Assembly: GCF_003576645.1 (NCBI RefSeq)
Contig: NC_044916.1
Coordinates: 10,241,930 to 10,305,929 of the forward strand
Length of the DNA: 64,000 nucleotides
Reading direction: 5' to 3'
Origin: Ipomoea triloba
Taxonomy: Eukaryota > Streptophyta > Magnoliopsida > Solanales > Convolvulaceae
The notes beneath the pieces were generated by a model. It was not told the origin of the DNA. It did not search any database and saw only the letters and a list, made by a program, of their open reading frames with translations. Made by a program: the position numbers and the translations under genes. Shown in pieces: positions 11,906-23,000 of the stretch (position 1 is the first letter of the stretch; every line of letters begins with the position of its first letter).

Positions 11906-12892
11906 TATTTTAATTGATTTAAAAAACTAAATCATAGTTTCTAACTTTTTATTTCTTTTTATTTTAATAAAATTAGGATATATAATAGTCATGACTCCGT
12001 GTCTTTGGCTATGGTGCATGAATTAGATCAACAAATTCGTAGTCTTCATGATCAGCAGCATGTGTTTTGGTGGCAACGTGCTAAGCAGCACTGGTTATTA
12101 CAAGGCGATCGCAATACTAAAGTTTTTCACTCTTATGCTACGGCTAGGAAATAGAGGAACGTGATTTCTAGGTTACAGGATGGTGATAATACTAATTGGA
12201 TTGAAGGAATTCAGCTAGTTGACTTAGCAAAGCAGTATTATGTGGATATTTTCTCGTCAACCAACACTGGATCAAGACTTACGTTACCTGATTTAAGTCC
12301 AAAGGTGACGGCTGCTCAAAATACAAAATTCCTTCAGCCTCTTACTTATGATGATGTAAAAGAAGCAATTTTTTCTATGGCCCCAGATAAATCTCCCGGA
12401 CCTGATGGTTTTAACCCAGCATTCTATCAACATTTTTGGGATGATATCGGGCATGATGTGGCTAGCTTTATTCTTGATTATTTGCACTCCTATTCTATGC
12501 CAATGGGGATGAATGATACCAATATTACTTTAATTCCTAAGAAGGCAGTGCCGATTAGTATGAGTGACTTGAGACCGATAGCCTTGTGTAATGTCACCTA
12601 TAAGATCCTTGCTAAAATGGTTGCCAATCGCCTAAAGGATGTTCTTGAGAGTGTTATCTCCGAAACTCAGAGTGCTTTCATTCCTGGACGACTGATTATA
12701 GATAATGTTCTTATTGCCTCTGAAGTCATTCATTATCTCAATCGTAAAAGAGAGGGAATAACATGTTGGTGTGCCCTCAAGCTTGATATGGCGAAGGCAT
12801 ATGATAAGATGGAATGGTGTTATCTTCGTTCTATCGTGGAGAAAATGGGGTTTGAAAAAGGTTGGATTGATCTTATTATGCTTTGTGTATCA

Positions 12893-14341
12893 TGTTGGAA
12901 AAATTGCACTAAAATGGCATTTTAAGTGGCCATTTTGTGGTATAAATATAAGTGGGTCCACTTCCGATTTTGGGTCGGGTCAAAGTGGATTCGGGTTCTT
13001 CGTTCTTAGACGAAGAGATCGATATATTATACGCTCAAAATGGATAATGGGTGAATGAGAAATTGAATCTCAAAGTAGACCCATTTGAGATGGAATTCAA
13101 GTGTGGAAAAGCTTAAGTAGCTTTGTCCCACATTGGTTTGGAATGAACCTTTGCACCACTATATATACAAGAGTCTTTTTATGACTAATTAACTTGTATA
13201 GCATAGATGCTCTCTCTCGCGCGCAGGGGGGTGCAAATCAAATCCCAAAATGAGTTCGAAAGGCTTGGCTTGAACTCGTGTACGCCGGCACCTGCAGGCG
13301 GCGATGTCTCGAAGCTAGCACTTCTTGACGTCTCGCGGCACGGGCTATGTCTCGAAGGTACGCAGATATGAACGATGTCTCGAACAGCGACTTTGGTGAC
13401 CTCTCGATTGCGAGGTAATATGAACGATGTCTGCAGCGACTTTGGCTGCACGGGCTATGTCTCGAAGGGGACTTTGGTGACCTCTCGATTGCGACCGTTC
13501 ACCTACTGGATCTGTTCAGAAATGACTCTTAATATTACGGAATTAATATGATTACTTCTCGATTGCGACCGTTCACCTACTGGATCTGTTCAGAAATGAC
13601 TCTTAATATTACGGAATTAATATGATTACTAGATCTGTTCAGAAATGAATTAATTATGATTAATTCCAATCATTATTTCAGAGTTTATTTCTTGATTAAA
13701 TGGATTAGTAGTGGGTAGTGGGTGAAGGTTACGAATGGGAATTAAATGCCAGATTTAATGCAATGATCCCATCCTTCACTATATATTCGTTGTGAGCAGC
13801 AGGTTTCATAGACACACACCAAGAACACACGAATACACTATTTCTCCCTCAAAACCCTGCTCATATTTCCTTCAAGCCACCTGCGTTCATCCCACGGTTT
13901 AGTTCGCCGGGTCCAAGTTTGTGTGCTCAAACAGCAGATTGTAGCACGTTTTATCTTGGGAAGCCTAGGCCGCAACGTTCCAGCACCTCGGGAAGCGGTG
14001 GGAAGCCTAGGCCGCAACGTTCCAGCACCTCGGGAAGCGGCGGGAAGCCTAGGCCGCAACGTTCCAGCACCTCGGGAAGCGGCAGGAAGCCTAGGCCGCA
14101 ACGTTCCAGCACCTCGGGAAGCGGCAAATAAGGTTTTAAGGATAGTGACAACACGACTCGTGCTTCCAACCACCCCGAAGGTCATACAGTTCACCTTGCT
14201 CGTATCTTCTAATCCTTTGTGGATTATTTCCGTGTAATTGTTCAATCCTACATGAATTATTATTGTTCCTTGTAATTTGTTTTTGTTTTTCGTTTTCCAA
14301 TTTCTTGTATTTCCGATTGTCAGAGAGGATCTTCTCTAACA
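12893..14341 (+). mobile_element. Solo LTR of a copia-type element, 5-bp target duplication
   Basis: A 1,449-bp LTR from TGTTGG to TAACA is flanked by the perfect direct repeat TATCA (12888-12892 and 14342-14346). Removing it and one TATCA restores the LINE reading frame. A TATA-like stretch (ACTATATATACAAG, about 13157) suggests the LTR promoter. It is related to the LTR at 30983-34849 by a common start, a GTCGGGTCAAAGTGGAT stretch and GTTCGCCGGG near the 3' end. Internal 13490-13650 holds a further imperfect direct repeat. Confidence 0.85.
13958..14125. repeat. 42-bp minisatellite, four units, inside the solo LTR
   Basis: Units start at 13958, 14000, 14042 and 14084, each beginning GGGAAGCCTAGGCCGCAACG (the last AGGAAGCC). 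They differ by single bases. The period is a multiple of three, so several frames stay open over it on both strands; I treat those frames as chance. It is GC-rich in an AT-rich region. Confidence 0.92.
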
Positions 14342-14931
14342 TATCAATAGTCCGCTATAATGCCATGGTTAACGGTACCTTCACAGATTACATCATTCCT
14401 ACGAGAGGCCTGAGGCAGGGTGATCCACGCACTCTCCCCTTGTTTATATTATGTGCTGAAGGGTTGTCCCATTTGCTGACTGAAGCATCCCAAGATGGCT
14501 GAGTTTCACCTTGTGTCGTGGCTTGGGGAGCACCAAGTATTTCACATCTATTTTTTGCAAACGACAGTCTGTTATTCTTTAAATCCATAGTGCTTGAAGC
14601 TAATACTATTAAGAGGTGCTTGCATGATTATGAATGCATGTTGGGGCAATCGGTCAATTTCAATTAATCTTGTATTGTGTCTAGTCGAAATGTGGGTAGT
14701 TAGAACCGGATGGATGTAGCTTCAGTTTTTGGTGTGAATTAGTCTGAAAATATAGGAAAGTATATTGGGTAACCTATGGGCATTGGTAGGAATCGCAAAG
14801 AGGTATTTTCTTACATAGAAGCAAAAATGAAGCAAAGATTGGGAGGATGGTGTAAAAAAGTCTTGTCTAGAGCGGGTAAAGAGATCCTTCTAAAGAGTGT
14901 TGCTCAATCTTTGCTAACTTATGCTATGAAT

Positions 14932-15160
14932 CACTGTTGCAAAAATCTCTGCCTAGGCGCTAGGCACTCCTAGATCGAGGCGAATTGCTCCCTAGGCGTC
15001 CGCCTAGCGCCTAACTCGGCTGACTGGGCCGAATTTGGCCGAGTTAACTCGCCCAACTTGACAGAGTTAGCCGAGGTAACTCGAGCGAGTCGGCCTTGTT
15101 AATTTTATTATTATATTTATGTATATTTAAATTTATTTATTTATATAAGTAAGAGAAGTA

Positions 15161-15218
<58 letters not shown>

Positions 15219-15340
15219 ACATACACCCACACACATGAATTAATTTTTTTGTTTTTATAGGTCGCCGTCTAGAACCGCCTAGGTACCGTTTAGGCGCCGC
15301 CTAGACCGCTTAGGCGCACCTAGCGCCTACTGTAACCATG
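14932..15340. mobile_element. hAT-type MITE, copy 2, with 8-bp target duplication
   Basis: It is flanked by the perfect direct repeat CTATGAAT (14924-14931 and 15341-15348). Ends are CACTGTTGCA on the left and TGTAACCATG on the right. It shares the CCTAGGCGC palindromes, CTCGGCCGAG-like motifs and AT-rich core with copy 1, in reverse orientation. The core includes an (AT)n run at about 15163-15213. It is inserted in the LINE. Confidence 0.87.
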
Positions 15341-16010
15341 CTATGAATCTATACTACCTATCGATGACTTTTTATAGACACATTGAGAGTCTGAAGAATA
15401 AATATTGGTGGCAATCGAGTCATAATGGTGGAGGTGTTAAACGGTTCTCATGGAATCGTATGGCAGTACCGAAAGCTTAAGGAGGATTGGTGTTTAAGAA
15501 TTTGAATAAATTTAATATCTCTCCCCTAGCTAAGTAGAGTTGGAGGCTCTTAGATAAGCCAAAGTCTATTGTTGCCCATCTGTATCAGGCTCGTTACTTT
15601 AATGGAAAAGCATTCCTGGACGCAAATTTGGGAGCTAATCCTAATTACGTACTGTTGGCGTTCTATTCTTGCAGGGCAGACTTTTCTCCGACAAGGTTGC
15701 TTTCGCAGAATAGGGAATAGATGATCTACCAAAATTTGGCACCAACCTTGACTTTTGAGTACGGATAATCCATATGTTGCATTGTGACACCAGTTTCGGA
15801 GTTTCATAGTGAGGCAGTGGTTGAGGCTCTCATTGATCGGCTACTCAAGATTGGAACTCCGACTTATTACATGAACTGTTCATTCATAGAGGTGTTGATT
15901 TGATTCTCTCTTTACCAGTCTTGAGTTATTCTGAGGGTAGGATAGCTGGTGTTGGTGTTGGCGTGGAGACATAAGGGGAATATATTCAATACGCCATGGT
16001 TATCGCATGC

Positions 16011-16080
16011 TCATGAATGTTAATCAAATTAAAATATTATTAATCAATTGCGGATTATATTTTAGTTATTTCGATTAATC

Positions 16081-16138
<58 letters not shown>

Positions 16139-16644
16139 TTATTTATTTATTGATACCTTATTTTGAAACTATATGAATGCGATTAGACTAGTGCAACTAT
16201 CGTTTTTAGTATAAAAGATTGAGTAACAAATGCTATATCTTACGTGAATTACGTGTGTTAATACTAACTATAGTTTTATTATCAAGTTGTAAAAATATAT
16301 TGAGAAATCAATTAAGTAATTAAAAAAAAAAAACCAATTAACCAAGATGAGCAAGGAGGATGATCAATCATTAAATAAAATGTACTTAAACTTATGAATT
16401 ATCTGAAAAACATCTTCTTGTGAAAAAATAACAATTTTTCATCCAACCAAATGTGTGAATTGAAGTTAAAAGATAGGTCCATTAGTTCATTGTATTTATT
16501 TTAGGTACCCAAATCAAAAGTCCGAAACGCAAAATATAAGAGCAGAGCAGTAGTTCCTTCTGGAAGTGGAAGTGGTGCAGAAAGAAGGAAAAACCCTTTC
16601 CCTCTCATAGTTGAATCAGATTCAGATCAAGAAAACACTACGCC
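16011..16644. other. Intergenic, TMEM18 upstream region
   Basis: No gene is seen. An (AT)n microsatellite lies at about 16087-16134. The 5' UTR of TMEM18 probably begins after about 16500. Confidence 0.5.
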
Positions 16645-18420
16645 ATGGATGAGCTAACCTCTGCTCTCAATGCCCACATGGACCAAATGGCAGATCTCGT
16701 TGAGAAAATGTCTGCCGAGCTTCGCTCCGGACTCAAACCCGCCTACGACAATTTCATCGGCTTTTTCCACGCCATTGACTGGACGGTATTGCTACTTCAA
16801 CTACTATTTCTTCTTAACCAAAATGCACTTGTATTCTCATGTATTTGCGTAGGCATCTCATCTTTAGTTTCAATACTTAACTGCTAGCACTTCTCACATT
16901 TTAGCTGTGCAGAAATTATGATTATGTTAATCTTGTTGCTAGGAGACCTATTTTGAAGTTTCAGTTTGGGTAATATCAATAATTAGCCTTAATCTAACAT
17001 TTAAGATCACTTTACTCCAATTTTCATATTCCCCTTAAAGATTATGTGGTCAAGTGTGACAATTACTCTTATAAACAACTTCTGCTTGTCCTTTTCAGCA
17101 TTTCTTATTTGCTGGTTTGTATCCTATTTGGAAGAAAAAGTTGAAGTGGATCTTTGTTCCGTAACTACCTAGTAGTAGTAGTAGTAGTAGATAGACTTGG
17201 AATTGTTTTACAAAGTTGAGAAATGCTACAAGTTCATATAAAACAAGTTCCTGACATTAAAGAAGACCCAATATTATTTTATCTGATTTGAGATTTATTT
17301 TTTCCTTTGAATTGCATTTTGATTTTTGTATGACCTGAAAGATTTATGTTACCAACCTGCACTAAATTTCTTGTCCTAAAGCTGTTCTTTTAATTATCTT
17401 ATTTTTGTTTGTGCTTAAAATTTTTGACATGTTAAGAAGTTAACTTTGCATCTTTCACCTTTGTTTTCCCTCTCTCTCTCTCTCATCCTTATGATTTTTT
17501 TTTTTTTTTCACTTTCATGCACAGGAACCTTGGTTGGTAGGGTTAATTTCCTTCCATGTTGTGTTGCTGCTACTAGCAGTCTTCTTGAGAAAGAACATCA
17601 ATTCTCAGATGTTCTTATTCCTTCTTGCATGTAAGTTGGCTCTCTTTTAAAGAAATTCACCTTCAATTCCTAAAATTTTAGTTTAAGTTACAAATTTGAA
17701 TTTTTATAAGATTAGGCTTTATGGTGCCAAATTGTCCATGGTTAATGTTTCTTATAGACGGATACCTGAGATTTTTGGCCCCTTAACACTTAGTAAATTC
17801 TTTTTAAACTGCATTTGATTCAAAATAGAAACGGTTCGATTGGTAAAACATTCAGGGTAACTGAATTGTATCAAGTAACAAGGAGGAAATGCTCTGTACA
17901 TGATATCATTCTGAAGGGCAAGAGCAGCCATATTGGGGAAAGGATATTATCATGTACTTAATGTCCTTTTACCAGTTTTACTAGCATTGAATGGTAGGTA
18001 ATATGCAGCATCAGTTCTTCTGCATGCTTAGATAGTTTATAGTTATAGTGCAATTTATATTGGTTTCAATTGTAGAGCCAGTATTCTTTTTTGGATTGAG
18101 AGTGCTCAGTGTGAGCAACGCTTAGAGAGTAAATTTCACAAGCCAGTGTAAGAGACTTAAGGACAATTTTATACCTTGTTTCTGCCCAAAAATGATCCAA
18201 GAACACCATTTTATTGAATTTGTCTATAGGGCTGTAAACTTGTAATAATTGCATGTTATGTGCTGTGTTGTTCAATTATTTACTTAGTTTTAGTTGAATG
18301 GTATTACTCTCAATGCCTAGTTGGTGCAGCCTTATCTCTGCAAAATCGAAACTTTTTTCTTGGTTTAGCTGCAATTTTGAATTAAGTGGTTGGATTTGAA
18401 TAAGTAATTGATTGGAGTTA

Positions 18421-18453
<33 letters not shown>

Positions 18454-19107
18454 TTCAAGTTGCAGTAGCTTTTATCTCTTTGTGTGGAAAAAGAATCAGA
18501 AGTACATGACAAATAAGCTAGTCACCTAGTCCTAATCCAAAACCAAATCATCATATTGTTAATTGTGAAATGTGCATACCTAGCCACACCTAGGTATTGA
18601 AGATTTGAAGCAACTTGTCTTTTTATTGATATCTGTATCTCCTAAGGTCTTGGTCCAAGAACTTCACTTGCATATATAATATATAGTGTTATGCATCACT
18701 TCCTCTGTAGATTTTTTTTTTCCTGGAAACTCACTAAAACAGGGATCTTATGCAGTAGGAGGAGTTTACTTTGCAGAGAATCTTAACAAAATATTGGCTG
18801 CCAATTGGAAAAGCTTTGCACGGCAGAATTATTTTGACGCACACGGCCTCTTTCTTTCAGTGCTCTGGTCTGGACCTCTTTTGGTCATTTCAATCATAAT
18901 CTTGGTAACTATTATCTGTCACTGCATTCTCTCTTGATCGTTCGTTCGTTCTTGTGCTTTATTCTTCATCTCATTCCGTCATATCCATTAATCTGTGTCT
19001 TCTCTTCGCAGGTGAACACACTATTTTCCATGTGCTACTTGATCGTTAGGTGGAAAAAGGCTGAGCTTAGACACCGTGCAAGACTAGCTCGTAACAAGGA
19101 GGACTGA
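16645..19107 (+). CDS. TMEM18: TMEM18-like nuclear-envelope membrane protein
   Basis: Four exons: 16645-16785, 17525-17630, 18756-18904 and 19012-19107. All are GT-AG with consistent phase, 492 nt, 163 aa, the usual length of plant TMEM18. The N-terminal 40 residues form a helical region (MDQMADLVEKM). The family signature DWTEPWLVGL crosses the first junction. Hydrophobic segments follow in exon 2 (VVLLLLAVFLR, then MFLFLLAL) and exon 3 (LSVLWSGPLLVISIIIL), with VYFAENLNKILAANW between. The C-terminus is basic, LRHRARLARNKED. In animals TMEM18 sits in the nuclear envelope with three to four membrane helices and a DNA-binding basic tail; the plant role is little known. For exon 3 I used the AG at 18754-18755 rather than the upstream AG, because only it keeps phase and gives LALGGVYFAE. 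The gene is convergent with DRD1 copy A. Confidence 0.87.
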
Positions 19108-19394
19108 GACAACTCATTTGATATTGTATTTTATGATAGTTCACCTTCTTTAGTCTTTACTCCCTCCTTTTTTCCATTTTGTTTACTTTTGGTTATAACT
19201 ATCGGCATATTCTTCAAAGAATCAAAGACATGGAAAAATGAGAAGAATTGTATTGTGTAGCTTAGTGTATACTTTTACAGGATGCTGTTTGGTCAACCAG
19301 AGAGCTTTTTGCTAAGTTGTCATCTGCTTGACTGCTTGTAGTATGATTTTGATTCAATAGATGAACTATTAGAGAAGGGGTAATATAGTTGTAG

Positions 19395-19443
<49 letters not shown>

Positions 19444-20088
19444 TTAAATCCTCAAATTCACAATTGTATTCCAACGACGAAATAATTATGTTACATTAAT
19501 GTGATGTTTGGTTTGGTTCGGGAAATATACTGAGAATGATGTCATTCCGTGGAATAAGCCTATTTGGTTCAATTTTTAATGCAAGAAATAGAGTTTCACG
19601 GAATAGGCTATTCCCTTCGAATACAGATTGGCAAAGCATAAGCTCCAGAAACTCAAGAGGTCAATCAACTATAACATGATGAACAAGAGTGAGTTCAATT
19701 TGACACTTTTGCCCTATCAAAACTTGTAATTTATCTGGAAAAATTCATACTTAAATGCATAGATATAGCATAGCTAATCAATTTGGGTAATCTCAAAGTA
19801 CAGCAGCATTAAAGAATAATATAATTGAAGCAAGGGTAGTTTGGGGTCAAGGAAAAATATAAGCACTAAAATCCAGATACATGAACCTAGGATCCAGTCT
19901 CCTACATAGATCACAAATGTTAAGTGAATCAAACTACAACCAACCTAAGATCAGTAAAGTGAGTGCATATATACACATCGCCCCAACGCTACTTTCAACT
20001 CCAATAGGTTTTACCTGGTAATAGAAACAGATAGCGAGTCAATAGAATGCCAAAAAACAGTAGTGAGTCAACCCGAATTCATTATCAC
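19108..20088. other. Convergent intergenic region between TMEM18 and DRD1-A
   Basis: The 3' flank of TMEM18 contains an (ATT)n microsatellite at 19397-19443 and a MITE-like stretch near 19500-19625 with inverted 'ccgtggaataagcctatt' and 'ggaataggctattcc' segments. From about 19637 the sequence is shared with the region downstream of DRD1-B (from about 41743). Confidence 0.6.
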
Positions 20089-23000
20089 TTACCTCTTGTA
20101 AAGAGCAACGATGTCATCAGAAAACCTTGCTGTTTCCAGAAATTCATCACCACATTGCTTTGGATCCATCTTCTCCATTTCATAATCGTCAAGACCATAA
20201 TATTGGTTCCACTCGAACCACATCTTTGCAATAGATTCTTTTCTGAAACAGGTTGTATGGTCTTCCTCTTCCGGTGTACTAGATGCTATCAATCTATAGG
20301 TGTATACTTTCTTCTCCTGACCAGGCCGGAATGCACGTCCTATTGCTTGGCGAGTTACCGAAGGGTTCAGGTGTACATCCAATATGATAATACGGGATGC
20401 CCCCACAAGTGATATTCCCTCACCACAGGCTTTGATGGAACCGAAGAAAACACGTGCATCTGCTGATGTGTTGAACCGCTCCATTGAAGATTCCCTCACT
20501 TCGTTATCCGAATCTCCAGTAATCATGAAAATTTCCTTTCCAATACAATAACCCTTAAACTTTATGGTCAATCGCTCCAGGAACTTCAAAGGCAATAGGT
20601 ACTGACTAAATACAAGGAGTTTTTCCTTATGTGATTCGCACAATGCCAGAAGATTTAGAAAGAACTTAGCTTTCACTCCCTCTCGTACATCCAAATTATC
20701 TACAATCATATCAATTTTCTCTTCATCAATCCTTTCTTTTACAGAGTTTTTTGAGAGACTCTTCAACTGTGGGTGCATATACAATGCACTTCCTTCAGCA
20801 CTTATTTTGAATTTTCTTCGCAAGTTCTTTAACCCAGCAACTTCAATTTTCTGTTTTGGATGAAGCTTTAGGATGACAGTGAAATCCACGAGTCCTGGAA
20901 GTTCGTCCAGAAAGTCTCCCTTGTAATAATGAAGAACTTTTCTTGTCATCTCCCTCAGATCTTGTATAACTGTAGCCTTCCTTGTTACATTCTCATCTTT
21001 CAGGAGTGTGTGCTCCACTAACTCGAAGAATTCATTATCTGAACCTTTCTTTATTAGGTTCCTTTTGCCTGAAATTACTGCTCTACTCAATATCCGTCTC
21101 TTGATTGCTTTAGAATCTTCCAACTTCAGAAACTTTGGACGAACAAGGTTCAAAATATTAAACACCTCTTTAACATGATTTTGGTAAAGAGTGCCAGACA
21201 GCACAACCTTGCGAGGTGTCTGCACCTTTTCCAATGAAGTCAAAACATCAGTATCCTGGTTCCTTGGTGTATGACCCTCATCCAAAATGAGAATTGACGG
21301 GACCGTCAACAAAATCTCCTGGCAAGCAATAGCAGCTCTACTTCCTTCATTGTCACACACTATTACTGAGAACTGTTTGTAGCCTAGAAACAGAATACTC
21401 CGTTCCCCAGCCCATTGCTTTAGAACTTCTAATTGTTGGGCTCGATTATCTGCTTTTACAGAGTAAAAATCATAAAGAGGAATATCTTCCACTTGCCACC
21501 TAAGAAATTCTTTCTTCCATGTGCCCAGGATTCCTCTTGGTAGCACAACCAAAGGCCTAGCAAATGGATACTTAGCCATGAAACTTTGCAGGAAGCTTAT
21601 GATCATAAAGGTCTTCCCTGATCCAGGAGCATGGGCCAATATACACCCCCCTGGGTTATCCGTCACCAAGTTGTTCAGCAAAAAATTGAATCCCTCAACT
21701 TGGTGGGGTTTCATCTGCTTTTTATGCCTTGGATGAGCAGAAATTTCAGTTATTTCAAATTCATGTGATGATTTGTTGGGCTCAAAAAGATTTTCACTTG
21801 GCCCTGAATCCTTGGTTGTTCGACCTTCGTATCGATAAGTTCTTGCATTCTTTGCACTCTAAATGAAGCCAAAAAGCACTTCAGCTAAATAAATCTAATT
21901 TTTAAAAGGGAAACAAATCTATAAAATTTAATCCTCCGTTACTTGCACCAAATGATTAAATTGAGTAAATTTTACATAGTCGACGGACCATTTTGGGTGA
22001 ATTGATAGTCGAGTACCAATTTGAGAATTATGGCAAATCGATGAAACATTTTGGGTATTATCGCAGCAAAATATATGGAAAAATGCCCAAAAGGAAAGGA
22101 TAGATGGATTAGATAAGACCATACCTTTGAATACTGGTAGTCGATGATGCTTTCAATGCTTTTCTTTATAACTCCACAAATGCGACATACATGGCCGATA
22201 TCCTCTTTTAAGATGAAAGAATGCTCACACTCTTCATCTTCATCTTCAGCTTTGTCCTTGTTAGAAGAAGCATCCGCAGTAACATCCTATTTGACATTAG
22301 GAAACTTCAATCTAACAGCACAGGAATAAACCAGTGTATAAGTTTATTCTAGCATGCATCACAAACACACAAAAAAGAATGTAAAGTAAGACACAAAAAT
22401 ACAAGATAGAGAAATGAAAAGGTCATCATGAGAAATGCATGAGATATACAATTATATTGAAGTACTGTGCCTAAAAATCTCAAATCAAGAACTACTCAAA
22501 ACATAAAAAATGCAGATTATAGGGGAAAAAAAAAGAAAGAAGACATTCTGGTGTAGTTGAGTAAAGAATCAAACAAATGTACCTTAGAGCATTCTATAGC
22601 AAATGACATCTCATTCCATATATCATCCAAGCCATCAAAATTAGCATCATTTCCATCTTCTGTTTCTGAATCATCCTCCACACCAACATACACACCTTTG
22701 TCTTTAATTTTTTCAGTTTGAAAAGCAAGATTTGCACTTCCTCTAGGTGTTTTGGTTCCAGGTGAATCCTGCACCTATGTCAGGTAATTATAGCAAACAC
22801 ATAAGAAGAGAACATACACATGTATTCACATAATACAGAGAAATCAATTATATTGGATAATCCAAAATAAATAAAATTGATGCAAGAGCCTTTGCACACT
22901 AAACTTTTGACTTGTCTTTAAGAAAGAATGTCAGAAATATTTTTGCATTACAGTATATCCCATGGAAAAGATTTGTAGAAAGGATAACATATCTCAACAC

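Larger units (their letters stand above)
11990..16010 (+). mobile_element. Degenerate L1-type LINE reverse-transcriptase region, split by two insertions
   Basis: The fragments are 11990-12892, 14347-14931 and 15349-16010. The open part from 12161 encodes classic plant L1 reverse-transcriptase blocks: SPGPDGFNPAFYQ, LRPIALCNVTYKILAKM, QSAFIPGRLIIDN and LKLDMAKAYDKMEW. After the solo LTR the frame resumes with VRYNAMVNGTFTDYI and RGLRQGDP. The expected YADD-like catalytic box is degraded near 14550. The later part shows NKYWWQSSHNGGGVKRFSW and SIVAHLYQARYF, as in the C-terminal region of such elements, with many stops. Upstream, a TAG at about 12150 interrupts the frame. The 5' endonuclease part is absent. 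It is a dead element, and the order LINE, then solo LTR and MITE, gives relative ages. Confidence 0.85.

Noticed and set aside
13184..13451. 88-aa minus-strand frame in the solo LTR
   Set aside because: It lies in LTR sequence with no recognisable domain and overlaps an imperfect direct repeat.
13838..14245. Long open frames on both strands over the 42-bp repeat (for example 135 aa on minus)
   Set aside because: They are a by-product of a GC-rich repeat whose period is a multiple of three inside a solo LTR. No start context, homology or gene structure supports a protein.
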